In this document: piece after piece, positions 43,033-51,784 of the stretch
Numbering within the stretch: position 1 is the first letter of the stretch
Layout: the number at the start of each line of letters is the position of its first letter
Origin: Pseudomonas sp. FP198
GTDB lineage: Bacteria > Pseudomonadota > Gammaproteobacteria > Pseudomonadales > Pseudomonadaceae
NCBI RefSeq assembly: GCF_030687895.1
Contig: NZ_CP117452.1
Location: 1,443,501 to 1,507,500, forward strand
Length of the DNA stretch: 64,000 nucleotides
Direction: 5' to 3'
The notes under the pieces: model-generated
The model's input: the letters and a program-made list of their open reading frames with translations, nothing else
Told to the model about the DNA's origin: nothing
Databases searched by the model: none
Made by a program: the position numbers and the translations under genes

Positions 43033-43123
43033 CTGTGGGAGCGAGCCTGCTCGCGAAGGCGTCCGCCCATTCGATACTGAGTTGGCTGATCCACCGCCTT
43101 CGCGAGCAGGCTCGCTCCCACAG
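43033..43123. repeat. REPIN
   Basis: Inverted REP pair of the GCCTGCT subfamily, between the kinase and the glutamine-synthetase-like gene. Confidence 0.9.
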
Positions 43124-43232
43124 TTGTTTCAGTTGCAACTGTTTATTTTTGTAGCTGCTTGATATTCCGAACAGCCGGAGCCTATTTTGTACGGGTTGCC
43201 GTTCGCGGCTCGCACATAACAAGGATTGCGTC

Positions 43233-44573
43233 ATGACGACCGATGGCCAGCGTTCACTCGCACAGCGACTGACGGGCATTGATGAGATTGAATGTGTCAC
43301 GCCGGATTTGAATGGCGTGCCGCGAGGCAAGGTGATGACCGCCGAGGGCTTCCTTGAAGGCCGGCGGTTGCAGATGGCGCGAGGCGTGCTGCTGCAATGC
43401 ATCATGGGCGGTTACCCGCCGTCGCGTTTTTATGGCAGCGATGATGGCGACCTGGCGCTGGTGGCTGATCCGAAACAGATCCATCGCCTGCCATGGAGTC
43501 ATCCGCGTGCCCTGGCGATTTGCGACGCCGACGAGCTCAGCGGGGAGAGCTCGCCGCTGTCGACCCGTGGTCAGCTCAAGGCGGTGATCGCGCGCTATGC
43601 GGCGCTTGGGCTGGCGCCGGTCGTCGCGACGGAACTGGAGTTTTTCGTCTTCGCGGCCAATCCGGATCCGACCCAGCCGTTCCGACCGCCGGTGGGCCTG
43701 GATGGACGCCGCGAAGACGGCCAGTCGGCGTTCAGCGTCAGCTCCAACAATGGCTTGCGCCCGTTCTTCACCGAAGTCTACGAATGCATGGCGGCGTTGG
43801 GCTTGCCGCGCGATACGTTCATGCATGAAATGGGCGTGAGCCAGTTCGAAATCAATCTGCTGCATGGCGACCCTCTGCTGCTGGCCGACCAGACATTCCT
43901 GTTCAAGCATCTGCTCAAGGAAGTGGCGCTCAAGCACGGCCTGACGGTGGTCTGCATGGCCAAGCCCCTGGCGCAGACGCCAGGCAGTTCTATGCACATT
44001 CACCAGAGCGTCGTCGAGCTGGACAGTGGGCGGAATGTGTTCAGCGACGAGGCGGGCGAGCCAACGGCTGTTTTCCGCCACTTCATTGGAGGGCAGCAGG
44101 CCGGCATGGCGGATTTCACCGCACTGTTCGCGCCGAACGTGAATTCCTACCATCGCTTGTGCCACCCGTTTGCCTCGCCAAACAATGCCTGTTGGTCCCA
44201 TGACAATCGTTCGGCCGGGTTGCGCATTCCGGCCAGTTCGCCGGCGGCCCGACGGGTCGAGAACCGCTTGCCGGGGGCTGACGCCAACCCGTACCTGGCG
44301 ATCGCGGCGAGCTTGGCGGCCGGGCTGTATGGCATCGAAAACCGGCTGGAGCCAAGCGCTGCGATCCAAGGCGAATTCGAAGTGCCGGAGAATCTCTCGC
44401 TGCCATGTACCTTGCATGCGGCCCTTGAGCGTCTCAAGCGTAGCCACTTGGCAAAGGAACTGTTCGGCAGCGAGTTCATCGAAGGTTACATCGCTTCGAA
44501 GAGCCTGGAACTGACCAGTTTCCTTGACGAGATCACGCCTTGGGAGCGGCGCGTCCTGGCGGCCCAGGCATAA
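43233..44573 (+). CDS. glutamine synthetase family protein (gamma-glutamylpolyamine synthetase-like)
   Basis: 446 residues with the GS beta-grasp and catalytic domains: VVATELEFFVFAA (metal-binding glutamates), HEMGVSQFEINL and SSMHIHQSV (metal/ATP His), then NNACWSHDNRSAGLRIP and RVENRLPGADANPYLA. It is close to PuuA/PauA enzymes that ligate glutamate to putrescine, ethanolamine or other amines, not to GlnA. No other polyamine genes are adjacent, so the substrate is open. The MFS gene 70 bp downstream may be co-transcribed. Confidence 0.85.
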   Translation: MTTDGQRSLAQRLTGIDEIECVTPDLNGVPRGKVMTAEGFLEGRRLQMARGVLLQCIMGGYPPSRFYGSDDGDLALVADPKQIHRLPWSHPRALAICDADELSGESSPLSTRGQLKAVIARYAALGLAPVVATELEFFVFAANPDPTQPFRPPVGLDGRREDGQSAFSVSSNNGLRPFFTEVYECMAALGLPRDTFMHEMGVSQFEINLLHGDPLLLADQTFLFKHLLKEVALKHGLTVVCMAKPLAQTPGSSMHIHQSVVELDSGRNVFSDEAGEPTAVFRHFIGGQQAGMADFTALFAPNVNSYHRLCHPFASPNNACWSHDNRSAGLRIPASSPAARRVENRLPGADANPYLAIAASLAAGLYGIENRLEPSAAIQGEFEVPENLSLPCTLHAALERLKRSHLAKELFGSEFIEGYIASKSLELTSFLDEITPWERRVLAAQA

Positions 44574-44643
44574 CCAACCGTCGCATTCGGGCTATCTTCA
44601 GAAGATTGCCCTCACTCACCTCAAGGAGCCGCTCGGAACGCCG

Positions 44644-46011
44644 ATGCGCCAAATCTGGAAACCTTTTCGAGCGCTTTATTTCGCCTCGCTGATGATGCTC
44701 ATCGGCTCGGGCCTCCTGAGTACGTACCTGGCCTTGCGCCTGGCTGCCGACAACGTCGACAGCCTGTGGGTCGGTGCGCTGATGGCCGCCAACTATTTCG
44801 GCCTGGTGCTGGGCGGCAAGATCGGCCATCGGCTGATCGCCCGCGTCGGGCATATTCGGGCCTATTCGGCCTGCGCCGGGATCGTCGGCGCGGCGGTATT
44901 GGGCCACGGCCTGGTGAACTGGCTGCCGGCGTGGATCGTGCTGCGGATGATTGTCGGCCTGGGCATGATGTGCCAATACATGGTCATCGAGAGCTGGCTC
45001 AACGAGCAGGCCGAGGCCAAGCAGCGCGGGGTGGTGTTCAGCGGCTACATGATCGCCTCGTACCTGGGGCTGGTGCTGGGCCAGCTGATTCTCGTCATGC
45101 ACCCGGCCCTGGGCCTGGAGCTGCTGATGCTGGTGGCGTTGTGTTTTGCCCTGTGCCTGGTGCCCGTGGCGCTGACCCGGCGGATTCACCCGGCGCCGCT
45201 GCATCCGGCACCGATGGAGCCGCGCTTCTTTATCAAGCGCGTGCCGCAATCGTTGACCACGGTGCTTGGCTCGGGGCTGATCGTCGGTTCCTTCTACGGC
45301 TTGGCGCCGCTGTACGCCTCCCAGCAGGGGCTGACGACCGAGCAGGTCGGTCTGTTCATGGGTAGCTGCATTTTTGCCGGCCTGCTGGTGCAGTGGCCGC
45401 TGGGTTGGCTGTCGGATCGTTACGATCGTGCGCTGCTGATTCGCTGCTTCGCGCTGATCCTGGTGGTGTGCGCGTTGCCGCTGGCCATCCTGCCGAAGGT
45501 GCCGGTGGAAGTCCTGTTCATCGCCGGATTCTGCTGTTCGCTGGTGCAGTTTTGCCTGTATCCATTGGCGGTGGCGTTTTCCAACGACCATGTCGAAGGC
45601 GATCGCCGAGTGTCGCTCACGGCCATGTTGCTGGTGACTTACGGCGTGGGCGCGAGTATCGGTCCGTTGGCGGCCGGGGTGCTGATGAAGCTGTTCGGCA
45701 GCCAGATGTTGTACGGGTTTTTCGCCTTGTTCGCCTTGGTGCTGGTGTGGCGGATCCGGCCGAAAGCGGTCACCAACCTGCATCAGGTCGATGATGCGCC
45801 GCTGCACCACGTGGCCATGCCGGACAACATGACCAGTTCACCGTTGGTGGCGTGCCTCGACCCTCGGGTAGACGAGCAGGTCGTCCAGGATCAGATGCAG
45901 ACTTCGCCCAACCCCGACGTGGAGCCTGAGCCTGAGCCGGAACTGGAGCCGGTCACAGAAGGCGCGGACGACGAACCGCCACCTTCGGATTTCACCCGGG
46001 CCAGGCCATGA
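44644..46011 (+). CDS. MFS transporter with acidic C-terminal tail
   Basis: 455 residues with twelve hydrophobic segments typical of the YbfB/YcaD-like MFS branch (MRQIWKPFRALYFASLMMLIG start; GWLSDRYDRALLIR between helices 8 and 9). The last 60 residues form a proline/glutamate-rich cytoplasmic tail (PEPEPELEPVTEGADDEPP), unusual for the family. AAGGAG lies 14 nt before the ATG, which is long; open sequence upstream overlaps the previous gene. Substrate unknown; it may export or import the substrate of the neighbouring ligase. Confidence 0.85.
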   Translation: MRQIWKPFRALYFASLMMLIGSGLLSTYLALRLAADNVDSLWVGALMAANYFGLVLGGKIGHRLIARVGHIRAYSACAGIVGAAVLGHGLVNWLPAWIVLRMIVGLGMMCQYMVIESWLNEQAEAKQRGVVFSGYMIASYLGLVLGQLILVMHPALGLELLMLVALCFALCLVPVALTRRIHPAPLHPAPMEPRFFIKRVPQSLTTVLGSGLIVGSFYGLAPLYASQQGLTTEQVGLFMGSCIFAGLLVQWPLGWLSDRYDRALLIRCFALILVVCALPLAILPKVPVEVLFIAGFCCSLVQFCLYPLAVAFSNDHVEGDRRVSLTAMLLVTYGVGASIGPLAAGVLMKLFGSQMLYGFFALFALVLVWRIRPKAVTNLHQVDDAPLHHVAMPDNMTSSPLVACLDPRVDEQVVQDQMQTSPNPDVEPEPEPELEPVTEGADDEPPPSDFTRARP

Positions 46012-46020
46012 AGCGGCCAT

Positions 46021-46060
46021 GAAAAACGGGCAATCCTTGCAAGGGATTGCCCGTTTTTTA
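46021..46060. terminator. bidirectional terminator between the MFS gene and flgZ
   Basis: AAAAACGGGCAATCC-TTGCAA-GGATTGCCCGTTTTTT: a long perfect stem with A and T runs on its two flanks, between two convergent genes. Confidence 0.93.
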
Positions 46061-46074
46061 TGGCCCACGAAACA

Positions 46075-46821
46075 TCAGAAATCGTCTTTATCGAACCGCC
46101 GGGCTTCACGCTGCAGTTGATACACGAAGCGTTCGACCTGGCGCTGCACCAGGCCGCTGATGTTGTGAAAGCGCACACCGGCGAAGGTGGTATTGATCCG
46201 CTCTTCAAAATGCAGGTAGCGCAGTTCGACCGGCGCGGTCATGTTGCCGAAGGGCAGGGCGGCGACAAAACGTTCGTAGACCTGGCCCAGCTGCAGGCGT
46301 GCGGTGATGTCGCCATCGAAGCGCAGCTTGCAGCCGGTTGCGGAGATATCCAGCAGCTTGCCGTTCACCGGTGACTTGAGCTTGTCGCCACCCAGTTCCA
46401 CATTCACCAGTTGCGCCAGTTTCAGTGCGGCCCGGAAGGCGTTGCGGCGCTGGTGGTAAACCACTTCTTCAGGCAGGGCGCCGCGGTAGCAGCGGCCGTC
46501 CTTCGAGTCCTGGATGGTCAGCGGCCCGTTGCCTTCCCACGCAATGCGCACGCCGTCATGAAAACCCTCGACCCGAAACGGCTCGCCTGCCAGCAGGAAA
46601 CGCTCGCCGTCCCGCGGGATCATTTCGTCCAGGGCGATGGTGTTGGTGTCGCGATCGACATCCACCAGGTAGCTCTGGAAACGCTGGGTGCGCTCATGAA
46701 AGGTAATGATCAGGGGATCGTGGCTCTCTTGCAGCATCCGCAGGTTGCCGGAGATTTCCAGGGGGGTGGTGAGGACCATGGGCGGCTGCGGAGCATCATC
46801 CGCGTTTGTGGCATTGAACAC
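46075..46821 (-). CDS. flgZ: flagellar brake protein, PilZ domain (YcgR family)
   Basis: 248 residues. An N-terminal YcgR/PilZN domain is followed by a C-terminal PilZ domain with the c-di-GMP ligands: RRNAFR (RxxxR) and DISATGCKL (DxSxxG). When bound to c-di-GMP the family slows flagellar rotation. It starts with GTG (GGAGAT about 10 nt upstream). Last of the flgA/flgM-flgN-flgZ row, conserved in Pseudomonas. Confidence 0.93.
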   Translation of the reverse strand: MFNATNADDAPQPPMVLTTPLEISGNLRMLQESHDPLIITFHERTQRFQSYLVDVDRDTNTIALDEMIPRDGERFLLAGEPFRVEGFHDGVRIAWEGNGPLTIQDSKDGRCYRGALPEEVVYHQRRNAFRAALKLAQLVNVELGGDKLKSPVNGKLLDISATGCKLRFDGDITARLQLGQVYERFVAALPFGNMTAPVELRYLHFEERINTTFAGVRFHNISGLVQRQVERFVYQLQREARRFDKDDF

Positions 46822-46913
46822 GGTGGGTCAATCTCCAGGCAAAATACGACTACAAAGAGCCAGCATTTTGCCAGCATGTATCGCGCGTTGATAGTGCGCA
46901 GGCATCGTTCGTT

Positions 46914-47381
46914 TCACGCCTGGCTGAGCGGACGGTGCTTGACCATTTTTGCGGTCGAACCGCGAGCGTCGTAGAGCGTAGGGATTTCGCCGCCATTGAG
47001 GATGCGCAACTGGTTGGCGGTAGCGACTTGCTGCATCTGGATGGATTGACCGTTGCGGGCGTTGGCGGCCTGACACTGGCTGAGCAGGTCATTGAGCACC
47101 GCGCTTTGCGCCAACAGCTGATCGCCAACCGACGACTGGCTGGCCAGTTGCGCGAGGCCGTTGTTGTCAGCGGGCAGGTTGAGGCTGGCGAGAATCTCGC
47201 TGCGCTTGCGGCCATGCTGATCGAGCAAAATGATCAATGCCTGTTTCTGCGCCAGAAGATTTTCCAGCAGAGGCATATCCCGCCCGTGCAATGCCAGGGC
47301 TTCGGTCTGCAACAGCTCCAGCAATTGTTGCGCCGGGGCAAAGTCGTCGATGATCAATTGCAACAAATTAGTATCGTGCAT
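46914..47381 (-). CDS. flgN: flagellar hook-filament junction chaperone FlgN
   Basis: 155 residues, mostly helical (LLQLIIDDFAPAQQLLELLQTEALALHGRD), of FlgN length and type. It escorts the junction proteins FlgK and FlgL to the export gate. It follows flgM by 48 bp on the same strand, the usual flgM-flgN pair. Confidence 0.9.
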   Translation of the reverse strand: MHDTNLLQLIIDDFAPAQQLLELLQTEALALHGRDMPLLENLLAQKQALIILLDQHGRKRSEILASLNLPADNNGLAQLASQSSVGDQLLAQSAVLNDLLSQCQAANARNGQSIQMQQVATANQLRILNGGEIPTLYDARGSTAKMVKHRPLSQA

Positions 47382-47429
47382 GGCTGGCCTTGGGTCTTAA
47401 GCGTCCAAAAGCCTGGCGCTGGCATCAGC

Positions 47430-47744
47430 CTAGCGCTGGGCTTCGAAGTTGAGCAGTTTGCTGGCTACACGGTTGCTGTCGACTTTATAGCTGCCATCGG
47501 CGATTGCTGCTTTCAACTGCGCCACACGGGCGTCGTCGACGACAGGTTGATCGCGCAGCTTGTCAGTGACCTTCTGCAACTGCTGAGCCTCATTGCTGAG
47601 GTGTACCGACTCCCCGTTGTTGACAGTAGCGGCCTTGTCGGCTGGCTTGGACTTGTCGGTTTCGACGGTTTCCTTGCTGGCGCCGGTGCGCGTTGTGCCT
47701 GTCAGCGGCGAGGAGCTGTTTAAACGATTGAAATCGATGACCAT
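47430..47744 (-). CDS. flgM: anti-sigma-28 factor FlgM
   Basis: 104 residues: a disordered Ser/Thr/Lys-rich N-terminus ([16 protein letters not shown]) and the FliA-binding C-terminal helices ([13 protein letters not shown]...[25 protein letters not shown]). It holds FliA inactive until the hook is complete, then is exported. A sigma-28-type promoter lies 37 bp upstream, giving feedback control. Confidence 0.95.
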   Translation of the reverse strand: MVIDFNRLNSSSPLTGTTRTGASKETVETDKSKPADKAATVNNGESVHLSNEAQQLQKVTDKLRDQPVVDDARVAQLKAAIADGSYKVDSNRVASKLLNFEAQR

Positions 47745-47780
47745 GGTAAAAAACCTCTGGGTATTTGGACGCTTGCCATG

Positions 47781-47807
47781 TTTTCGGCCATCCCCAAAAT
47801 AACTTTA
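47781..47807 (-). promoter_or_regulatory. sigma-28 (FliA) promoter of flgM
   Basis: Minus-strand TAAAGTTA-N11-GCCGAAAA against the FliA consensus TAAAGTTT-N11-GCCGATAA: two mismatches and exact spacing. Confidence 0.8.
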
Positions 47808-47905
47808 GGCTCATTTATCAAATGAACGTGCGCACGTCTGCGCTTGCCTTTGCGTAAGGCACAGTCTAGGGAACACCGAGGTCAAGCGCCAGCCTGTCTA
47901 CCCCG

Positions 47906-48670
47906 TTACATGGCCACTTCCACGTGGCCGGGCGCTATCACCTGCGCCTTGATCACCCGTTTCGAATTGAGGTTCTTTACCCGAATCTGCTCGCGTACGC
48001 CGCCATTGGCCAGCGCCTCGCCAGGCATCCGCACGGCCAGGGTGCCGCTGCGGGCGGTAATGACGACCTGGTCGCCCTTGCGGATCACTTCGGCCTGTTC
48101 CAGGTGCACGAGGGTGACGACCTGATCGGCGACCATTGGTCGGACAAGTTTCTGCCCGATCGCCTGGTCGACGGACGTCAGGAAGCCCTGGCTGATCTGG
48201 CTGATGTCGCGTTCACGCAGCACCACGTCCTGCGGCTCGACAATCCCGGCGCGCTTGAGCGGACGGGTGGTCGTGACGATCTCGCGGAACAGCCGTACTT
48301 GAGCAGGCACAAAAACCGTCCAGGGCGCGGCGCTGTCGCAACGTACCTTCACCGTGACCCGACCCAGGGGCCTGGCCGGACTTTCCAGCGAGGCAGTCAA
48401 TTCCTTGTCACACATCGGCATGCGCAGGCGCGGATCGAGCTGGTTGACTTCGATCTCGTAGCGACCTTCGGTTTGACTGGTTGCCAGGTAGTCTTCTACG
48501 GTGAATTCAAGAAAGCCCTGCGTGACGCCGATAAGGAGATCAGGCAAGGTAACCGGCACATCAGCGACGGCACGTCCGCCAACTGCGAACAGGCAGACAG
48601 CCAACAGTGCACCGAGCCAGTGGCGGCAGTGAGTGGTCAGGCGTCGAGAAAATGTCGTTTGTGCGTTCAT
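47906..48670 (-). CDS. flgA: flagellar basal-body P-ring formation protein FlgA
   Basis: 254 residues with a signal peptide ending at GGRAVAD and the SAF/FlgA C-terminal domain (KRAGIVEPQDVVLRERDISQ; VTARSGTLAVRMPGEALANG). It is the periplasmic chaperone for P-ring assembly. A sigma-54-type site lies 12 bp upstream of its start. Confidence 0.94.
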   Translation of the reverse strand: MNAQTTFSRRLTTHCRHWLGALLAVCLFAVGGRAVADVPVTLPDLLIGVTQGFLEFTVEDYLATSQTEGRYEIEVNQLDPRLRMPMCDKELTASLESPARPLGRVTVKVRCDSAAPWTVFVPAQVRLFREIVTTTRPLKRAGIVEPQDVVLRERDISQISQGFLTSVDQAIGQKLVRPMVADQVVTLVHLEQAEVIRKGDQVVITARSGTLAVRMPGEALANGGVREQIRVKNLNSKRVIKAQVIAPGHVEVAM

Positions 48671-48681
48671 GCCGGTTCAAT

Positions 48682-48697
48682 AGCAAGCCCCGTGCCG
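48682..48697 (-). promoter_or_regulatory. sigma-54 promoter of flgA
   Basis: Minus-strand CGGCACG-N4-TTGCT, one mismatch to TGGCACG-N4-TTGCT, in the flgA-cheV gap. Confidence 0.7.
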
Positions 48698-48748
48698 TTT
48701 AGTGATGAATGCGCGTCGGACACATTAGCGTTAGGTAGGAGTCAGGGC

Positions 48749-49675
48749 ATGGCGGGAGTGATGGATTCGGTAAACCAGCGCACACAGCTGGTCGGTCAGA
48801 ATCGCCTGGAGCTGTTGTTGTTCCGTCTCGATGGCCAACAACTGTATGGGATCAACGTGTTCAAGGTCCGCGAAGTGCTGCAATGCCCTAAGCTGACCCT
48901 GATGCCGAAATCCAGTCCCGTCGTGTGCGGTGTGGCGAATATCCGGGGTGCGACCATCCCGATTCTCGACCTGGCAATGGCGACCGGTTCCGGTCGGCTG
49001 CTGGACCAGAGCAATCCGTTTGTGATCATCACCGAGTACAACACCAAGACCCAAGGGTTCCTGGTGCGGTCGGTTGAGCGCATCGTCAACATGAACTGGG
49101 AAGAGATCCATCCGCCGCCCAAGGGCACCGGCCGCGATCACTACCTGACGGCGGTGACCCGGGTCGATAACCAGTTGGTTGAAATCATCGACGTGGAGAA
49201 GATCCTCGCCGAAGTGGCGCCGACCCCGGAGACGATTTCCGTCGGCGTGGTGGATGCCGAGACCCAGCACAAGGCGATTTCGCTGCGGGTCCTGACCGTC
49301 GACGATTCTTCGGTGGCACGCAAGCAGGTCACGCGTTGTCTACAAACGGTCGGCGTCGAAGTGGTCGCCCTCAACGACGGACGGCAAGCGCTGGATTACC
49401 TGCGTCAGATGGTCGATGAGGGCAAGAAGCCGGAAGAAGAGTTCCTGATGATGATTTCCGACATCGAGATGCCGGAAATGGATGGCTACACCCTGACGTC
49501 GGAAATTCGCAGCGACCCGCGCATGCAGAAGCTGCACATCATCTTGCATACGTCGTTGTCCGGGGTTTTCAACCAGGCGATGGTCAAGAAAGTCGGCGCC
49601 GATGATTTTCTGGCCAAGTTCCGGCCCGACGACCTGGCGTCGCGGGTGGTCGAGCGAATCAAGGCAGCAGAATAA
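48749..49675 (+). CDS. cheV: chemotaxis coupling protein CheV (CheW-receiver hybrid)
   Basis: 308 residues. A CheW domain (about 18-160; FRLDGQQLYGINVFKVREVL) is followed by a receiver domain (about 180-305) with acidic DDSS start, phospho-Asp in MMISDIEMPEMDGY and the switch lysine in DDFLAKFRPDD. It couples receptors to CheA and adapts by phosphorylation. The ATG at 48749 has TAGGAG upstream; a long upstream open frame is antisense to flgA and rejected. Divergent from flgA, next to cheR. Confidence 0.94.
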   Translation: MAGVMDSVNQRTQLVGQNRLELLLFRLDGQQLYGINVFKVREVLQCPKLTLMPKSSPVVCGVANIRGATIPILDLAMATGSGRLLDQSNPFVIITEYNTKTQGFLVRSVERIVNMNWEEIHPPPKGTGRDHYLTAVTRVDNQLVEIIDVEKILAEVAPTPETISVGVVDAETQHKAISLRVLTVDDSSVARKQVTRCLQTVGVEVVALNDGRQALDYLRQMVDEGKKPEEEFLMMISDIEMPEMDGYTLTSEIRSDPRMQKLHIILHTSLSGVFNQAMVKKVGADDFLAKFRPDDLASRVVERIKAAE

Positions 49676-49729
49676 AGGTCGGGCGCGTTGTGCGCCCGGC
49701 AAGTCAACACAGTGAAAAGAGGCGGTATC

Positions 49730-50557
49730 TTGTCTACGGGTAATTTGGATTTCGAACAGTTCCGGGTCTTCCTGGAAAAAGCCTGTGGCATCCTGCTTGG
49801 TGAAAACAAGCAGTACCTGGTGTCGAGCCGTCTCAACAAATTGATGGAACAACAGGGCCTCAAGTCGCTGGGCGAACTGGTGCAGCGCATCCAGACCCAG
49901 CCACGCAGCGGGTTGCGCGAGATGGTGGTGGACGCGATGACCACCAACGAAACCCTGTGGTTTCGCGATACCTATCCCTTCGAAGTATTGAAGAACCGGG
50001 TCTTGCCGGCGGCCATCAAGGCCAGTCCGGGGCAACGCCTGCGCATCTGGTCGGCGGCCTGCTCGTCGGGACAGGAACCGTATTCGCTGTCGATGTCCAT
50101 CGATGAGTTCGAACGCTCCAACCTCGGCCAGCTGAAGATGGGCGTGCAAATTGTCGCCACCGACCTGTCCGGGACCATGCTCAACAACTGCAAGACCGGT
50201 GAGTACGACAGCCTGGCCATCGGCCGTGGCCTGTCGCCTGATCGCCTGCAACGCTATTTCGATCCGAAAGGACCGGGCAAATGGGTGGTCAAGGCGCCAA
50301 TCAAGAGCCGCGTGGAGTTCCGCTCGTTCAACCTGCTGGACAGCTATGCCAGCCTGGGCAAGTTCGACATCGTGTTCTGCCGCAACGTGCTGATCTACTT
50401 CTCCGCCGAGGTGAAGAAAGATATCCTGCTGCGTATCCACAGCACCCTGAAGCCGGGCGGCTACCTGTTCCTTGGCGCGTCCGAGGCGTTGAACGGCTTG
50501 CCGGATCATTACCAGATGGTCCAGTGCAGTCCGGGGATCATCTATCAGGCGAAGTGA
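49730..50557 (+). CDS. cheR: chemotaxis methyltransferase CheR
   Basis: 275 residues that methylate receptor glutamates using S-adenosylmethionine. The start is a TTG at 49730 with GAGG upstream, giving STGNLDFEQFRVFLEKACG as in Pseudomonas CheR1; no ATG fits. SAM-binding RIWSAACSSGQEPYSLSM and FDIVFCRNVLIYF are intact. A hairpin GGGCGC-GTTGT-GCGCCC precedes it. It ends in a strong terminator at 50572. Confidence 0.94.
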   Translation: MSTGNLDFEQFRVFLEKACGILLGENKQYLVSSRLNKLMEQQGLKSLGELVQRIQTQPRSGLREMVVDAMTTNETLWFRDTYPFEVLKNRVLPAAIKASPGQRLRIWSAACSSGQEPYSLSMSIDEFERSNLGQLKMGVQIVATDLSGTMLNNCKTGEYDSLAIGRGLSPDRLQRYFDPKGPGKWVVKAPIKSRVEFRSFNLLDSYASLGKFDIVFCRNVLIYFSAEVKKDILLRIHSTLKPGGYLFLGASEALNGLPDHYQMVQCSPGIIYQAK

Positions 50558-50571
50558 TTGGCCTGGGTTAT

Positions 50572-50610
50572 AAAAAAACGGGAGCCCCACGGGGCTCCCG
50601 TTTTTTTTTT
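50572..50610 (+). terminator. intrinsic terminator of cheR
   Basis: AACGGGAGCCCC-AC-GGGGCTCCCGTT, preceded by A7 and followed by T10. Confidence 0.93.
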
Positions 50611-50640
50611 GCCCTCCAGTTCCTCCAATCCAACACATCC

Positions 50641-50730
50641 CTGTGGGAGCGAGCTTGCTCGCGATAGCGGCGGCACATCCAAAATCCATGTATCTGACAG
50701 ATCGCTATCGCGAGCAAGCTCGCTCCCACA
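50641..50730. repeat. REPIN
   Basis: Inverted REP pair of the AGCTTGCT subfamily (right arm preceded by CGCTATCGCGAG, as at 23492 and 30161). Confidence 0.9.
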
Positions 50731-50855
50731 TTTGTCCCCCATTGTCTGGATGAAAGCGGCAGAAAAGCGGCAGCCAGCGGAAACCGATTGCCGCTTTTCT
50801 GGCATTGCCGCTTTGCCGATCCCCGCAAAGCCCCGGTTTACGGGCTTTTGGAAAG

Positions 50856-50871
50856 TGGCACGGTGATTGCT
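50856..50871 (+). promoter_or_regulatory. sigma-54 promoter of flgB
   Basis: TGGCACG-GTGA-TTGCT, an exact match to the -24/-12 consensus, 44 bp before the flgB ATG. In Pseudomonas this class depends on FleQ or FleSR. Confidence 0.9.
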
Positions 50872-50914
50872 AAAGCCATCGTACGAACATTCTGGTCACC
50901 CAAAGGTTTCCGCC

Positions 50915-51322
50915 ATGAGCATCAGCTTCGATAAAGCGCTCGGTATCCACGAAAAGGCCCTGGGCTTCCGCGCCCAGCGTGCCGAAGTCCTGGCCAATAA
51001 CATTGCCAACGCCGACACCCCGAACTACAAGGCCCGTGACCTGGACTTTTCCAAGGTGCTCGCCGAGCAGAACGAAAAAACCAAGAACGGCCACTTCGCC
51101 TTGAACATGACCAACAACCGTCATATCGAAGCCGAAGGCGTTGGCAGTGGCGACGAATCGCTGATGTATCGCACGCCGATGCAGCCGTCGATCGACCAGA
51201 ACACCGTGGATGCTCAACTGGAACAGTCCAACTACGCGGAAAACTCCGTGAACTTCCAGGCCAGCTTCACCCTGCTCAACAGTAAATTCAAAGGGCTGGT
51301 ATCAGCCCTGCGTGGAGAGTAA
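50915..51322 (+). CDS. flgB: flagellar basal-body rod protein FlgB
   Basis: A 135-residue proximal rod subunit with the rod-family motif RAEVLANNIANADTPNYKARD. AAAGG precedes the ATG at 50915. First gene of flgBCDE, behind a consensus sigma-54 promoter; only 3 bp separate it from flgC. Confidence 0.96.
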   Translation: MSISFDKALGIHEKALGFRAQRAEVLANNIANADTPNYKARDLDFSKVLAEQNEKTKNGHFALNMTNNRHIEAEGVGSGDESLMYRTPMQPSIDQNTVDAQLEQSNYAENSVNFQASFTLLNSKFKGLVSALRGE

Positions 51323-51325
51323 TTC

Positions 51326-51769
51326 ATGTCGATCGCGAGCGTATTCAACATCGCCGGCAGTGCCATGAGTGCCCAGACCACTCGCCTGAACACCGTCGCC
51401 AGTAACATCGCCAACGCCGAGACCGTCTCGTCGAGCATCGACCAGACCTACCGCGCCCGCCACCCGGTATTCGCCACCATGTTCCAGGGCGGCCAGTCCG
51501 GCGGCAGCGACTCGCTGTTCCAGGACCAGGACGCGGCCGGGCAGGGGGTACAGGTACTCGGCGTGGTTGAGGACCAGAGCAACCTCGACGCCCGTTACGA
51601 GCCGAATCATCCGGCCGCCGACGCCAAGGGTTACGTCTACTACCCGAACGTCAACGTCGTTGAAGAAATGGCCGACATGATTTCCGCCAGTCGTTCGTTC
51701 CAGACCAACGCCGAAATGATGAACACCGCCAAAGCCATGATGCAGAAGGTCCTGACCCTCGGTCAGTGA
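51326..51769 (+). CDS. flgC: flagellar basal-body rod protein FlgC
   Basis: A 147-residue rod subunit: N-terminal RLNTVASNIANAETVSSS and the C-terminal helix MADMISASRSFQTNAEMM used for axial packing. GGAGAG lies upstream within the flgB end. Confidence 0.96.
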   Translation: MSIASVFNIAGSAMSAQTTRLNTVASNIANAETVSSSIDQTYRARHPVFATMFQGGQSGGSDSLFQDQDAAGQGVQVLGVVEDQSNLDARYEPNHPAADAKGYVYYPNVNVVEEMADMISASRSFQTNAEMMNTAKAMMQKVLTLGQ

Positions 51770-51784
51770 TAAGGGGCGAGTCAC

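Larger units (their letters stand above)
50558..50914. other. interval between cheR and flgB
   Basis: 357 bp: the cheR terminator, a REPIN (50641-50730), about 120 bp with nothing recognised, then the flgB sigma-54 promoter and leader. Confidence 0.6.
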
